Shown here: one piece after another, positions 54,049 through 63,118 of the stretch
Numbering within the stretch: the stretch's first letter is position 1
How the letters are laid out: each line of letters starts with the position of its first letter
Assembly: GCA_036504055.1 (NCBI GenBank)
Contig: DASXVU010000047.1
Coordinates: forward strand, 62,001-126,000
Length of the DNA: 64,000 bases
Origin: Methanomassiliicoccales archaeon
Lineage (GTDB): Archaea; Thermoplasmatota; Thermoplasmata; Methanomassiliicoccales; UBA472
Direction of reading: 5' to 3'
The notes under the pieces: model-generated
What the model saw: only the letters and a program-made list of their open reading frames with translations
What the model was told of the DNA's origin: nothing
Database searches by the model: none
Position numbers and translations under genes: made by a program

Positions 54049-54330
54049 ATATAAATATTAATAGTAAATATTAATCATTTATCGAGCATCCAGATTTTTC
54101 TGCTCGAGATACTTCCTCTCCCCTGATCGATTACGGTGAAAATGCCTATAGAAATGGTCATTCCTTTTTGGATCATCATCGGAAGTATGTCAATCGAGAG
54201 CATCCATCGGACATAATACCGGAGAAGACATTATATGAAAAGAAATAAATCAAGAGCCATTGTAGTATCCTGAATTGAACATTGATAAGAGAAAGAACAG
54301 ATAATCGCTTCGATTGGCTGACACACTCAA

Positions 54331-55284
54331 ATGAAGCAAGATGATGATATTTATCTCACAATCGGTATTCCAACGTTCAATGGATCAAACCACCTAGCGC
54401 AGGTGCTAGACAGCGTCCTTTCGCAAAAGGTCTCTGACCGTATCGAGATCCTGATCTCAGACAATTCTTCGACTGATTCCACTCAAGACATTTCGAAGGA
54501 ATACCAACTCGAGCATCCGGAATTGATTTCCTACTATCGAAATGAACAGAACGTTGGGTTTGATGCAAATGTAGATCTGGTTGTGACCCGGGCTCGAGGG
54601 GCATTTGTATGGCTCCTATCGGACAACGATTTGCTGCTTGACGGCTCAATTGACAAGGTCTTGAACGTCATAATGGAATATCGAGAATCGATCCATTTGA
54701 TCTTTGTCAACTACGATTCGGTTTACAAGGTGAGCGATTCTCTGACAGGAAATACGGTCTGCGACGGTGATTCCTACTTCCGTCTGGTCAATTTCAAGAA
54801 TAGTCTCATCTCCAGCAATATTGTTTCCAAGAGCAGATGGTCTTCATTACATATGGAAAGATATCATGAAAGCAAATGGATTCATCTGGCATACTCAATG
54901 GAATCGATGGCCCCATCCAGTGGCGGGACGGGGTATATAATGAAGGATTTTCTCTTCAAAAAGATCGGCGCCTCCACCTGGGGAGACAGAGGAGAATTCA
55001 TCTATTATGGATTCAAGTACGTCGACATCTTCAAAGGAATGACGGCGCTGGGATACCACAAGAGTGTTAGTGATTCGGCCCTGCACGCGATCGAGGATCC
55101 CTATTACATGAACATTCCTCGTGCAAGAATGGTTGGTCTGAAAGTTGATGGGACTTTGCTGAGAGAATTCACTGGAAGATTTTCTAAGATTCCCCGATTC
55201 TGGCTCGTTGACATGCCGCTGTTGATCCTGCCGTTGAACTCCATCCGTATGGGTCAAACATTGTACCGGAAGATCTTCCGGTGA
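54331..55284 (+). CDS. GT2 glycosyltransferase, tandem copy 2
   Basis: 317 residues, a paralogue of the gene 280 bp upstream. Shares TIGIPTFNGSNHLAQVL, ISDNSSTDSTQD, NVGFDANVDLVV, LSDNDLL, the KWIHLAYSMESMAPSS block and the C-terminal WLVDMPLLILPLNS. Tandem duplication, with divergence, inside the low-GC segment. Probably adds related sugars to one glycan; substrates unknown. Confidence 0.85.
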   Translation: MKQDDDIYLTIGIPTFNGSNHLAQVLDSVLSQKVSDRIEILISDNSSTDSTQDISKEYQLEHPELISYYRNEQNVGFDANVDLVVTRARGAFVWLLSDNDLLLDGSIDKVLNVIMEYRESIHLIFVNYDSVYKVSDSLTGNTVCDGDSYFRLVNFKNSLISSNIVSKSRWSSLHMERYHESKWIHLAYSMESMAPSSGGTGYIMKDFLFKKIGASTWGDRGEFIYYGFKYVDIFKGMTALGYHKSVSDSALHAIEDPYYMNIPRARMVGLKVDGTLLREFTGRFSKIPRFWLVDMPLLILPLNSIRMGQTLYRKIFR

Positions 55285-55584
55285 TCCTTGACCTTCTGAT
55301 TAAGGACGCGCATTTCGGGGCGAATGGGTCAGAAAACCAACATATCGGCTTGATCTGCTCAAATTGTCATGCTCAAGCGCGTTTCTTGTTCTCCCGAGGA
55401 CCTCAAGTATTAATAAATAAACGATAGCTTCTGGGCTGACGATGAACCGATGATGAACGTCCGGGATGGATATTCATTTACATCATTCAGAAATGCCTGC
55501 AAGAACTATCAGATGCTCGGACGACAATGGCCAGAAATCTCATCGGCACATCATTATCATTGAAAGGGAACCTTGGTGATTAGA
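55285..55584. other. 300-bp intergenic region upstream of the flippase
   Basis: No gene seen. AT-rich stretch tattaataaataaa at about 55408-55421 is a strong TATA candidate far (about 160 nt) from the start, so a long leader or a closer, unrecognised promoter is implied. A GGTGAT site precedes the start of the next gene. Confidence 0.4.
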
Positions 55585-57093
55585 GTGCTTGCAAGGAAAT
55601 CTTTGCTGATCCTGATGGTAAGGCTTACATCCCAAGTGTTGTCCTTCATCGCTCTCCTTTTCATAACGAGATACCTCGGTACCGACGTTTATGGAAGCAT
55701 CACTTTTAGTTTTGCGATCGTTGCCACATTCAACTGCGTGTCGGACCTGGGGTTCAATGCCGCGAACACCAAACGCATTTCGGAAGGTAAGGATGTTGAT
55801 GATTGTTTCAGCACTTTTGCGGTGATCAAAGTTGTCATGACTGGGTTGATGGCATTATTGACCCTGGTTATAGTTCTCATTTATACCACATTTCTTGGGA
55901 GAGGTCTCTCGGATACCTCCGTTCAGCTCCTTTTGATCTTCATTGGTTATTATGTCCTCTATGACCTCGCTGGGATTGCCATATATACATTTGATGCAAG
56001 AATGGAGACGGCAAAATCCCAAATTATCCAGTTGATGGACCCGATAATTCGTGTTCCTATCGTCTTATTCGTTGCGCTGAATCGCATGAGCGTCTATTCT
56101 CTTGCCATTGCGTTTCTGATCGGGGCAGCCGCGGTATTTGTTGGTTCGGTCTTCTTGCTTCTTCGCTCTGGAATAAAATGGAAGAGGCCTACTCTCTTTC
56201 GCCAATACATCATCTTTGCAGCACCACTTGCGATAGCCTCGATTCTGTCAGTGGTGTGGGGCAATGTCGACAAGATCATACTAGGATTCTTCGGAACAAA
56301 GGTGGACCTGGCACTTTACAACTCGGGCCTCTCCCTAATGACCATTCTGACCAGTGTGGGTGCGGGAGTTGGAATAGTCACATTCCCTCTCTTTTCGAAG
56401 CATTTCTCTGAAGGTCGTTTGGACTTGATAAGGGAAAAGACTGCGGAAGCGGAGCGATACATCTCCATGATAGTCATGCCGCTGGCCACTGTGGTGATTG
56501 TCTTCCCATTTGCAGTTGCTTCGATATTGCTCGGAAGTAACTTCACCTTAGCCGGGGGCCCTCTGCAAATTGTCGTAATATCGACCACGTTGGGACTGAT
56601 GACCCAGGCATACACAAGCCAGCTGAGCGCCATCAATAGGAACGATATGTACCTGAGGATAACCATAATCAGCCTTGTGCTCAATTCAGTGCTGCTTGCC
56701 ATATTGGTGCCCAGTAGTATCTTAGGCGTCGGTCTATTCGGCCTATCATACATGGGGGCTGCCTATGCTGGCCTGGTGACAACGATAACGGTAGTGGCCT
56801 TCACTAGAGCTACAGTAAGGAGACTTACCCATACCCGTTCCAATCCCAGAATATTGATACACATCAGTGCGGCCATTCTATCTGGACTGCTCTTATGGTC
56901 GCTCAGCTATGCCGTCTTGCCGGTAAATCATATTCTTGAGCTCATAGTGTACAGCCTGTTGAGCTTCGGATTCTTTTTTGGATTTCTGGCAATATTCAAG
57001 GAATTCTCAAAGAAAGATCTGGATTACATCCTAGAGGTCATTAACCTCAAGAAGATGTGGAGATACATAATCACCGAGCTCCGTGGAAATTGA
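55585..57093 (+). CDS. polysaccharide flippase (Wzx/RfbX, MOP superfamily)
   Basis: About 502 residues, about 12-14 membrane helices. FITRYLGTDVYGSITFSFAIV, VWGNVDKIILGFFG, the basic loop KHFSEGRLDLIREKTAEAER, LNSVLLAILVPSS. Flips lipid-linked oligosaccharides across the membrane for surface glycan assembly. GTG at 55585 preceded by GGTGATTAGA; TTG at 55573 is a longer alternative. Adjacent to GT2 genes on both sides. Confidence 0.9.
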   Translation: MLARKSLLILMVRLTSQVLSFIALLFITRYLGTDVYGSITFSFAIVATFNCVSDLGFNAANTKRISEGKDVDDCFSTFAVIKVVMTGLMALLTLVIVLIYTTFLGRGLSDTSVQLLLIFIGYYVLYDLAGIAIYTFDARMETAKSQIIQLMDPIIRVPIVLFVALNRMSVYSLAIAFLIGAAAVFVGSVFLLLRSGIKWKRPTLFRQYIIFAAPLAIASILSVVWGNVDKIILGFFGTKVDLALYNSGLSLMTILTSVGAGVGIVTFPLFSKHFSEGRLDLIREKTAEAERYISMIVMPLATVVIVFPFAVASILLGSNFTLAGGPLQIVVISTTLGLMTQAYTSQLSAINRNDMYLRITIISLVLNSVLLAILVPSSILGVGLFGLSYMGAAYAGLVTTITVVAFTRATVRRLTHTRSNPRILIHISAAILSGLLLWSLSYAVLPVNHILELIVYSLLSFGFFFGFLAIFKEFSKKDLDYILEVINLKKMWRYIITELRGN

Positions 57094-57094
57094 T

Positions 57095-58063
57095 TCAATA
57101 GCATCGGTCACGGCGGTCAAGGACCTTTCTTAGATAACGCTCCGGGAACAATACGATGCTGACCAGGGTCAGGATATCTATTCTGGATGGTTTGGAGCTG
57201 ATCAATTGTAACTTGGCCGCCTTGAGAGAACGGTGCACTATGGCGGCTGACAGGATTCTTTCCATCCACCTTCTCGTCTGGTTCGACCTGACCCTTTTAA
57301 CCACCTTTCCGGAGTATTGTGGGTGGTCTTTCGTGCAATCGATCAAGAACGCTTCCTTCATCCGATACTGATCCTCATTAAGCTCCTTCGAGTCCTGACT
57401 GGCATGCATCCGGTACTCCATCAGCTCCTCATCCAGGAATACTACCGGACCTTGACCGGCCAATAGAACCAAGAAGACCGCGTCCGCCAACTGACCGTAT
57501 CGTTCTTCCAATCCAATTTTCTGAGGGAACCCGTTCCGATAAACGATCGAGGGAAAAGGTATGTAAGAACGGGAATAGAGCTCGGCCATCGAAGCGGAGT
57601 CCGGATATCTTTCGACCGATTTCCCGCCCTTTTCTCGGACATACCTGCCATCCCTGTTCCCTTCAGGACCGATGCGAAAACCGTTGCAGCCGGAGGCGAT
57701 GACCTCAGGGTTTCTCTCCATATAATCCACCTGGGTGGAAAGGAAATTGGGTAGAAGCCGGTCGTCGTCGTGCATCAGGTAGAAGAGGTCCTCTTGGGCA
57801 AGCTCAAACACCCGGGCATGGTTCCATATGGACGAATGATTATGGTCCGCCCCCACCCAGATGACACCTTTGTCCAGTTCAGCCGATATCGATTCTTTCA
57901 CACCCGGATCGCTCCCATTGTCCAGGACGACGATCCTGTCCGCTGGCCTTTGTTGTGCCAACACGGAATCGATCGCCTCCCGGAGGTACTGTGGCCGGTT
58001 GTATGATAGAACATAGACCCCTATCGATGTCAAAACATGCCCTTCCAGGTGGTGAGGATTCAT
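57095..58063 (-). CDS. GT2 family glycosyltransferase
   Basis: About 322 residues. GVYVLSYNRPQYLREAIDSVL, VLDNGSDPG, NHSSIWNHARVFELA, MHDDDRLLPNF and FPSIVYRNG follow the GT-A pattern with an Asp-Asp-Asp metal motif. Start ATG at 58063 selected; a longer frame to 58129 adds 22 residues. Convergent with the flippase, 1 nt between stop codons, and divergent from the UDP-sugar dehydrogenase. Confidence 0.85.
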   Translation of the reverse strand: MNPHHLEGHVLTSIGVYVLSYNRPQYLREAIDSVLAQQRPADRIVVLDNGSDPGVKESISAELDKGVIWVGADHNHSSIWNHARVFELAQEDLFYLMHDDDRLLPNFLSTQVDYMERNPEVIASGCNGFRIGPEGNRDGRYVREKGGKSVERYPDSASMAELYSRSYIPFPSIVYRNGFPQKIGLEERYGQLADAVFLVLLAGQGPVVFLDEELMEYRMHASQDSKELNEDQYRMKEAFLIDCTKDHPQYSGKVVKRVRSNQTRRWMERILSAAIVHRSLKAAKLQLISSKPSRIDILTLVSIVLFPERYLRKVLDRRDRCY

Positions 58064-58153
58064 GTGTTCGATTATCAACGTTGTGGTGAATGTAACACCA
58101 GGGACTGGTTTGGTCATTCTTATGTTCATGTCGGAATCCTTAAGTCAACAGTT

Positions 58154-59470
58154 ATGTTTCGTCCCCCGATGGTTAACGAAAAGGTCGCGGTGGTCGGAAT
58201 CGGGTATGTCGGTCTACCGCTGGCTTGTGTTCTGGCGGAGAGCGGTTTCAGGACGACCGGGATCGACGTTGACAAGGATCGCGTTGACCTGGTCAACTCC
58301 GGAAAATGCCCCATAGTGGGAGAGGAACCGGGATTGCCAGAACTCCTTAAGAAGGTCATCCTTGCCGGCAGTCTCAAAGCATCGTCGAAGCCCGAGGACC
58401 TGGCAGGGTGCGATGCGGTGTTCGTCTGCGTGGATACACCCATCGACAAGGACAAGAAACCAAGGCTGGAAATACTAAGGTCAGCCGTCACCACCGTTGG
58501 CCGTTCGATGAAGAAGGGATCGCTCATCTCCATTGAATCGACATTGCCCCCTGGAACGATGAAGAACGTCGTGATCCCCATCCTGGAGAAGGAATCCGGC
58601 CTGCGCGTCGGCAGGGATTTCCTCCTGTGCCACTGCCCCGAAAGGGTCATGCCGGGAAAGCTGCTAAACAACATGAGAAAGGTGGAGCGGGTCCTGGGCG
58701 GGTTTGATTCGGAATCGATCAAGAGAGGGGCTTACTTCTATTCCCGCATCGTCCAAGCGGAGATACACCCTTCAGACCTTCTATCGGCAGAGATCTCCAA
58801 GACCTCAGAGAATGCCTACCGTGACGTTCAGATCGCGTTCGCGAACGAAGTTGCTCTGCTCTGCGAGAAGCTTGGTGCGGATGCCTTCGAGGTACGCCGA
58901 TTGGTCAACACATGCCCTTCCCGGGATATGCACATCCCCGGTTCCGGGGTGGGCGGCCACTGCCTTCCAAAGGACTCCTGGCTGCTGCTGAGCGGAGCTC
59001 CTGACAACACTGCAAGGGTCATCCCTTATGCCAGGGAGGTCAACGAATCGATGCCGCACCACGTCGCCGAGCTGGCCAAAGGAGTGATGACCAAGGCGAA
59101 GGTCACCGCGGCCAGGCCGAGGGTGGCGATCATGGGGCTGGCATTCCTGCGTGACTCCGATGATGTGAGGGAATCTCCGGCGATCAAGATCATCGATGAC
59201 CTGGTGGGTGAGTTCGAGCTCATCGTGCATGACCCGTTCGTCAAGAACCCGTACAAGGTAGAAATGACCAGGGACCTGGAGGCGGCGCTGGGGGGAGCGG
59301 ACTGCGCTGTGTTCGTGACCGACCACACCGCCTATCGTACGCTCGATCTGCAAAAAGTGAAAAGGCTGATGCGCACTCCAGCCATCGTAGACGGCCGAAA
59401 CATTTTCAACCAGAACGATGCGCAGCGCAACGGCCTCGTCTACGCCGGGGTTGGAAAGGGTCCTATCTGA
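58154..59470 (+). CDS. UDP-N-acetyl-hexosamine 6-dehydrogenase (WbpA/WecC-like)
   Basis: NAD-dependent four-electron oxidation of UDP-GlcNAc or UDP-ManNAc C6 to the uronic acid. About 438 residues. Rossmann GIGYVGLPLACVLA, STLPPGT, catalytic Cys in GSGVGGHCLPKD, C-terminal NAD-binding/UDP domain. The surrounding genes favour WbpA (UDP-GlcNAc). Start could also be ATG at 58169. 3' end overlaps convergent threonine aldolase by 8 nt. Confidence 0.9.
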   Translation: MFRPPMVNEKVAVVGIGYVGLPLACVLAESGFRTTGIDVDKDRVDLVNSGKCPIVGEEPGLPELLKKVILAGSLKASSKPEDLAGCDAVFVCVDTPIDKDKKPRLEILRSAVTTVGRSMKKGSLISIESTLPPGTMKNVVIPILEKESGLRVGRDFLLCHCPERVMPGKLLNNMRKVERVLGGFDSESIKRGAYFYSRIVQAEIHPSDLLSAEISKTSENAYRDVQIAFANEVALLCEKLGADAFEVRRLVNTCPSRDMHIPGSGVGGHCLPKDSWLLLSGAPDNTARVIPYAREVNESMPHHVAELAKGVMTKAKVTAARPRVAIMGLAFLRDSDDVRESPAIKIIDDLVGEFELIVHDPFVKNPYKVEMTRDLEAALGGADCAVFVTDHTAYRTLDLQKVKRLMRTPAIVDGRNIFNQNDAQRNGLVYAGVGKGPI

Positions 59471-60497
59471 GCATCGCTTCCAACCGCAAGACCGTTTCAT
59501 TGATGTCGTTGGATTCGATCCCGTAGTGGGTCACGAACCGGACGCTCTGGGGACCGAATGAGAATATCAGGATGCCGTTCTTCCTGCATTTCTCCACGAA
59601 CTCCTCGGCATTCATTCCGGTGCCGGATACGTCCGCGATCACAATGTTGGTCTGCACCGATTCCATGTCTATGTCGATGCCGTCAAACCCGATCAAGGCC
59701 AGAGCCAGTCTTTTCGCGTTGACGTGGTCCTCCTTCAATCGGGACACCATCTTGGTCAGCGCGACTATGCCCGGCGCTGCGATTATGCCGGCCTGCCTCA
59801 TCCCCCCGCCCACCATCTTTCGGAAGCGGCGGCAGCTTTCGATATACTCCTTGCTGCCCAGCATGATGGAGCCCACCGGGGATGCCAATCCCTTTGATAG
59901 ACAGAAGTCGAGGCTGTCCGCATGCCTCATGAACTCTTTGGGGTCTATATCCAGCGCGATCGCGGCGTTGAATATGCGAGCACCGTCGACGTGTACTTTC
60001 ATTCCCAGCTCATGGGCTGCTCTGGCCACATCCTCCATCTGACGCGGTGTCCAGACGCAACCGCCAGCCCGGTTATGGGTGTTCTCGATCTCCACCAGCT
60101 TGGAGGGCGGATAATGGAGCGGATCTGGAGAGCGGACCGCCTCACGTACCTGGTCCCCGGTGAAAACCCCATGGTGACCCTTCACAAGCCGGGGGATCGC
60201 GCCCACGAGGGCGGACATTCCGCCTACCTCGTAATAATACATGTGAGCATCCTGCTCAAGGATGATCTCATCACCCCGCTGGCAATGCGCCAGCATGGCG
60301 ATCAGATTGCCTCCGGTGCCGGACGGCACCAGCAGAGCGTCCTCCGCCCCGAACATCTTGGCAGCAATGTCCTGAAGCTCGTTTACGATCGAGTCCTCGC
60401 GTTCGACGTCGTCTCCCAGTCCATCGATGGATATTGAATCTATCATTTCCTTCGTAGGCAGGGTGACCGTATCGCTCCGCAGGTCTATGGTCTTCAT
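59463..60497 (-). CDS. ltaE: low-specificity L-threonine aldolase
   Basis: PLP enzyme splitting threonine/allo-threonine to glycine and acetaldehyde. 344 residues: LRSDTVTLPT, PSGTGGNL, ENTHNRAGGCVW, HVDGARIFNAA with Asp171 and PLP Lys202 in CLSKGLASPVGS. ATG at 60497; followed upstream by a 72-bp gap. Not related to the glycan genes around it. Confidence 0.92.
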   Translation of the reverse strand: MKTIDLRSDTVTLPTKEMIDSISIDGLGDDVEREDSIVNELQDIAAKMFGAEDALLVPSGTGGNLIAMLAHCQRGDEIILEQDAHMYYYEVGGMSALVGAIPRLVKGHHGVFTGDQVREAVRSPDPLHYPPSKLVEIENTHNRAGGCVWTPRQMEDVARAAHELGMKVHVDGARIFNAAIALDIDPKEFMRHADSLDFCLSKGLASPVGSIMLGSKEYIESCRRFRKMVGGGMRQAGIIAAPGIVALTKMVSRLKEDHVNAKRLALALIGFDGIDIDMESVQTNIVIADVSGTGMNAEEFVEKCRKNGILIFSFGPQSVRFVTHYGIESNDINETVLRLEAMLR

Positions 60498-60568
60498 AGC
60501 GCTCGGCTGACCATCACGATGGCCGATTTATATCTAGCGGAATAAGCGATAATGGAGTTAACAATAGT

Positions 60569-61543
60569 TCAGACCATCACTTTTCCGTGAGTCTTCAGCG
60601 ACTCCAGGGCCGCTTCGCATACCTTCAGGTTCTGTACGGCGTCGACACCGCCTGCGGCCGGTATCCCGCCGGATAGGGCCGCTTCCAGGAAGCGTGTCAA
60701 TTCGGTCTTCAATGGCTCTTCCTTCTTGACACTGATCTTCCTCACATCATATTCCAGAGGGATACGGAACATGTCGCTCTGGTCCATGTTGCCGACCTTG
60801 GACGTTGAGACCTCAAGGCTCTGATCGGTATAGTCCATCTGCACAAATCCCCCGGAACAGGTGAATGATACCTTACGGACCTTCATCGGGGTAAGCCAGT
60901 TGACCTCCAGAAATCCAACCGCACCGTTCTCGAACTCCATGAGCAGGTTGGCATAGTCCTCGAACAGAGGATTGGCGAACTTCCCGCCGACGGCATAGAC
61001 GGACCTGACGTCCGAGGAAGTTATGTGCCTCATGACATCGACATCATGGATCCCGAGGTCCATGACCACTCCCACGTCCCTGATCCTGGCCGGGAAGGAC
61101 GAGACCCGACGGGAAGCCAGCGAGATGATCTTCCCGATCTTGCCCGCTTCCAGGGTCTCCTTTGCCACCGCCACTATCGGGTTGCAGCGTTCGATGAAAC
61201 CGGAGGCGATGGTGACATTCTTCTCTTCTGCGACCTTGCATATCTCAGCGGCCTTCACCGAATCACCGGTGAACGGTTTTTCCACCAGCAGGTGCTTTCC
61301 TTTGTGGATCGCCTTCATGGCGGTGTCAAAATGATAAGAGGTGGGAGTGCAGATGCTGACCGCGTCGACATCCTCAAGGAGGGCGTCAACGCTCGAATAT
61401 GATCTCGTTCCAAGCCGGGCCGCCACCTTGGTGGCCTGCTCCGAGATCGCGTCCGTTACACCGACCAGCTCAGCGATCTCCGAATAGACCCGGGCGTGGT
61501 TCTGGCCCATGGCCCCCACGCCGATGACCCCGACCTTCATCAT
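60569..61543 (-). CDS. Gfo/Idh/MocA oxidoreductase, possible UDP-sugar 3-dehydrogenase
   Basis: About 324 residues. VGVIGVGAMGQNHARVY, catalytic EKP in LLVEKPFTGDS, GIHDVDVMRHI, and the substrate-loop FLEVNWLTPMKVRKV. Start at the ATG-ATG pair 61543/61540; TATA-like tttaataaat at 61562-61570 gives a leaderless message. The frame to 61732 is a shadow. A second WbpB candidate with the DegT gene at 35301. Confidence 0.87.
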   Translation of the reverse strand: MMKVGVIGVGAMGQNHARVYSEIAELVGVTDAISEQATKVAARLGTRSYSSVDALLEDVDAVSICTPTSYHFDTAMKAIHKGKHLLVEKPFTGDSVKAAEICKVAEEKNVTIASGFIERCNPIVAVAKETLEAGKIGKIISLASRRVSSFPARIRDVGVVMDLGIHDVDVMRHITSSDVRSVYAVGGKFANPLFEDYANLLMEFENGAVGFLEVNWLTPMKVRKVSFTCSGGFVQMDYTDQSLEVSTSKVGNMDQSDMFRIPLEYDVRKISVKKEEPLKTELTRFLEAALSGGIPAAGGVDAVQNLKVCEAALESLKTHGKVMV

Positions 61544-61633
61544 GGCTGGTGCAAAAGCGTCCGATTTATTAAACATGTCCGATTCCAGTGACGAGTAAAA
61601 TATACTCAATTCGACATGAGATATCGGATTCTC

Positions 61634-61810
61634 ATGAAGCGAGACCTGCTGGACATATTGGCCTGCCCCGCCTGCAAGGCGCACCCGCTCGAACTGACCG
61701 TCGAGAAAGAGGAAGGAAAGGAGATCGTGCAAGGCAAGTTGAAGTGCCCCAAATGCGGGAGGACCTACCCTATCGAGAGATCGATCCCGAACATGCTGGT
61801 CAAGGATTAG
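61634..61810 (+). CDS. Trm112-like zinc-ribbon protein
   Basis: 58-residue Trm112/UPF0434 family protein. Starts MKRDLLDILACPACKAH; a CPAC and CPKC pair hold Zn, and the tail is YPIERSIPNMLVKD. Activates methyltransferases (tRNA, release factor) by forming heterodimers. An ATG at 61616 is an alternative; a TATA at 61597-61604 puts the start near 61634. Divergent from the oxidoreductase; ends 6 nt from the convergent aminotransferase. Confidence 0.85.
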   Translation: MKRDLLDILACPACKAHPLELTVEKEEGKEIVQGKLKCPKCGRTYPIERSIPNMLVKD

Positions 61811-61816
61811 TCATTT

Positions 61817-62971
61817 TCAGAGCTTTGCCAGCGCCTTCCTTATCCGGTTCATACCCTCTGTGATCTCATCCCTGCTGGCGGCGTAGGAGATCCTTATCTT
61901 TCCCTCACCGGCCGGTCCGAACGCTATTCCTGGAGTGACCGCCACGTGTGCTTTCTCCAGCAGATAGGTGGCCATTTCCTCGGAGCTCATGTTCTGGTCG
62001 AATGATGGGAAGAGGTAGAAAGCACCTCTGGGCTTATCGCAGTGCAGAGATGGGATATCCGACATGAGCTCGTAGATCAGGTCCCGGCGGGCCTTGAACT
62101 CATGGATCATCTCCTCGACCGAATCCTGCGGTCCGTTCAGGGCCTCGACGCCGGCGTATTGAACGAACGACGTCACGCAGGTTATGGATTGGGTCTGGAG
62201 CTTGTTCAGCTCTTTGAAGATCGGATCTGGAGCGATGGCCCATCCCAGGCGCCAGCCGGTCATCGCATAGGTCTTGGACATGCCGCCGATGGTGATGGTC
62301 CGTTCGAACATGCCCGGGAGAGAGGCTATCGAATGGTTACTCCCCTCGAAGACGAGCCTTTCATAGATCTCGTCCGTCAGGACGGAGATGTTGTGGTCCT
62401 TGGCTATGTCCGCGATGCCTTTGACGTCGGATTCCTCCAGAACGGCACCGCATGGATTGGACGGGGAATTGATGACGATGAGCTTGGTCCTCGGCGAGAC
62501 CATGGCCATCACCCTCTCCGGGGTCATCCGGTATTGTTCGTCCGGGTCTAACGTAGCGTATTTTACCGTCGCACCGGCCAGTCTGGCGCAGGCATCGAAC
62601 GTTCCCCACTCAGGGTCGGGTACGATGACCTCGTCCCCCTCCTCCACCATTGCCAGCATGGTCATGAATATGGCCTGCTTGGTCGGAGTGATCAATACAT
62701 GCCTGTCCTTACAAGGGATGTGGTTGATCCTGTTCAACCGTTCGGCCACCGCCTTACGAAGCTCAGGGATGCCGGCAGAAGGAGTATAATGGGTGAAGTG
62801 TTCTTCCAGCCCTCTCACGCATGCCTCGGTGATGTTAGATGGCGTATGAAAATCGGGTTCGCCCATGTTGAATGAGATGATGTCCGCCCCCTCCGCCTTC
62901 AACCTGCTGACCAGATTGCCCATCTTGACCGTTCCGGACTCAGGGACGTTGCTCATCCTTTTGGCTACCAT
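61817..62971 (-). CDS. class I aminotransferase (aspartate aminotransferase-like)
   Basis: 384 residues, PLP Lys233 in MSKTYAMTGWRLG, SPSNPCGAVL, DEIYERLVFEG, and an Arg near the end (GKIRISYAASRDEI). Homologous to aspartate and broad-specificity aminotransferases. Substrate specificity not readable. Start ATG at 62971; promoter not clear. Convergent to Trm112 and divergent from pdxS. Confidence 0.88.
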   Translation of the reverse strand: MVAKRMSNVPESGTVKMGNLVSRLKAEGADIISFNMGEPDFHTPSNITEACVRGLEEHFTHYTPSAGIPELRKAVAERLNRINHIPCKDRHVLITPTKQAIFMTMLAMVEEGDEVIVPDPEWGTFDACARLAGATVKYATLDPDEQYRMTPERVMAMVSPRTKLIVINSPSNPCGAVLEESDVKGIADIAKDHNISVLTDEIYERLVFEGSNHSIASLPGMFERTITIGGMSKTYAMTGWRLGWAIAPDPIFKELNKLQTQSITCVTSFVQYAGVEALNGPQDSVEEMIHEFKARRDLIYELMSDIPSLHCDKPRGAFYLFPSFDQNMSSEEMATYLLEKAHVAVTPGIAFGPAGEGKIRISYAASRDEITEGMNRIRKALAKL

Positions 62972-63077
62972 TGACCGTCAAATGCGCATGAGGGCTATAT
63001 CCTTTTCTCGAGCAATTCGGAAACATTTTGTGACCCAGAACAAATGTAACGATTGTGAATAAAAGGGACAATAAGGC

Positions 63078-63110
63078 ATATATAAGGTCCCAATACTAAG
63101 CCGCCTTAGT
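63078..63110 (+). promoter_or_regulatory. pdxS promoter with TATA box and inverted repeat
   Basis: TATA box atatataa at 63078-63085, then the inverted repeat ACTAAG-CCGC-CTTAGT at 63095-63110, covering the expected transcription start near 63108. Eight nt further is the ATG. A repressor site or a 5' hairpin; vitamin B6 regulation is possible but not shown. Confidence 0.55.
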
Positions 63111-63118
63111 GAGATAAA

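Noticed and set aside
52990-55584. Possible transposon or integrated element in the AT-rich segment
   Set aside because: No transposase, integrase, terminal inverted repeats or target duplication were seen.
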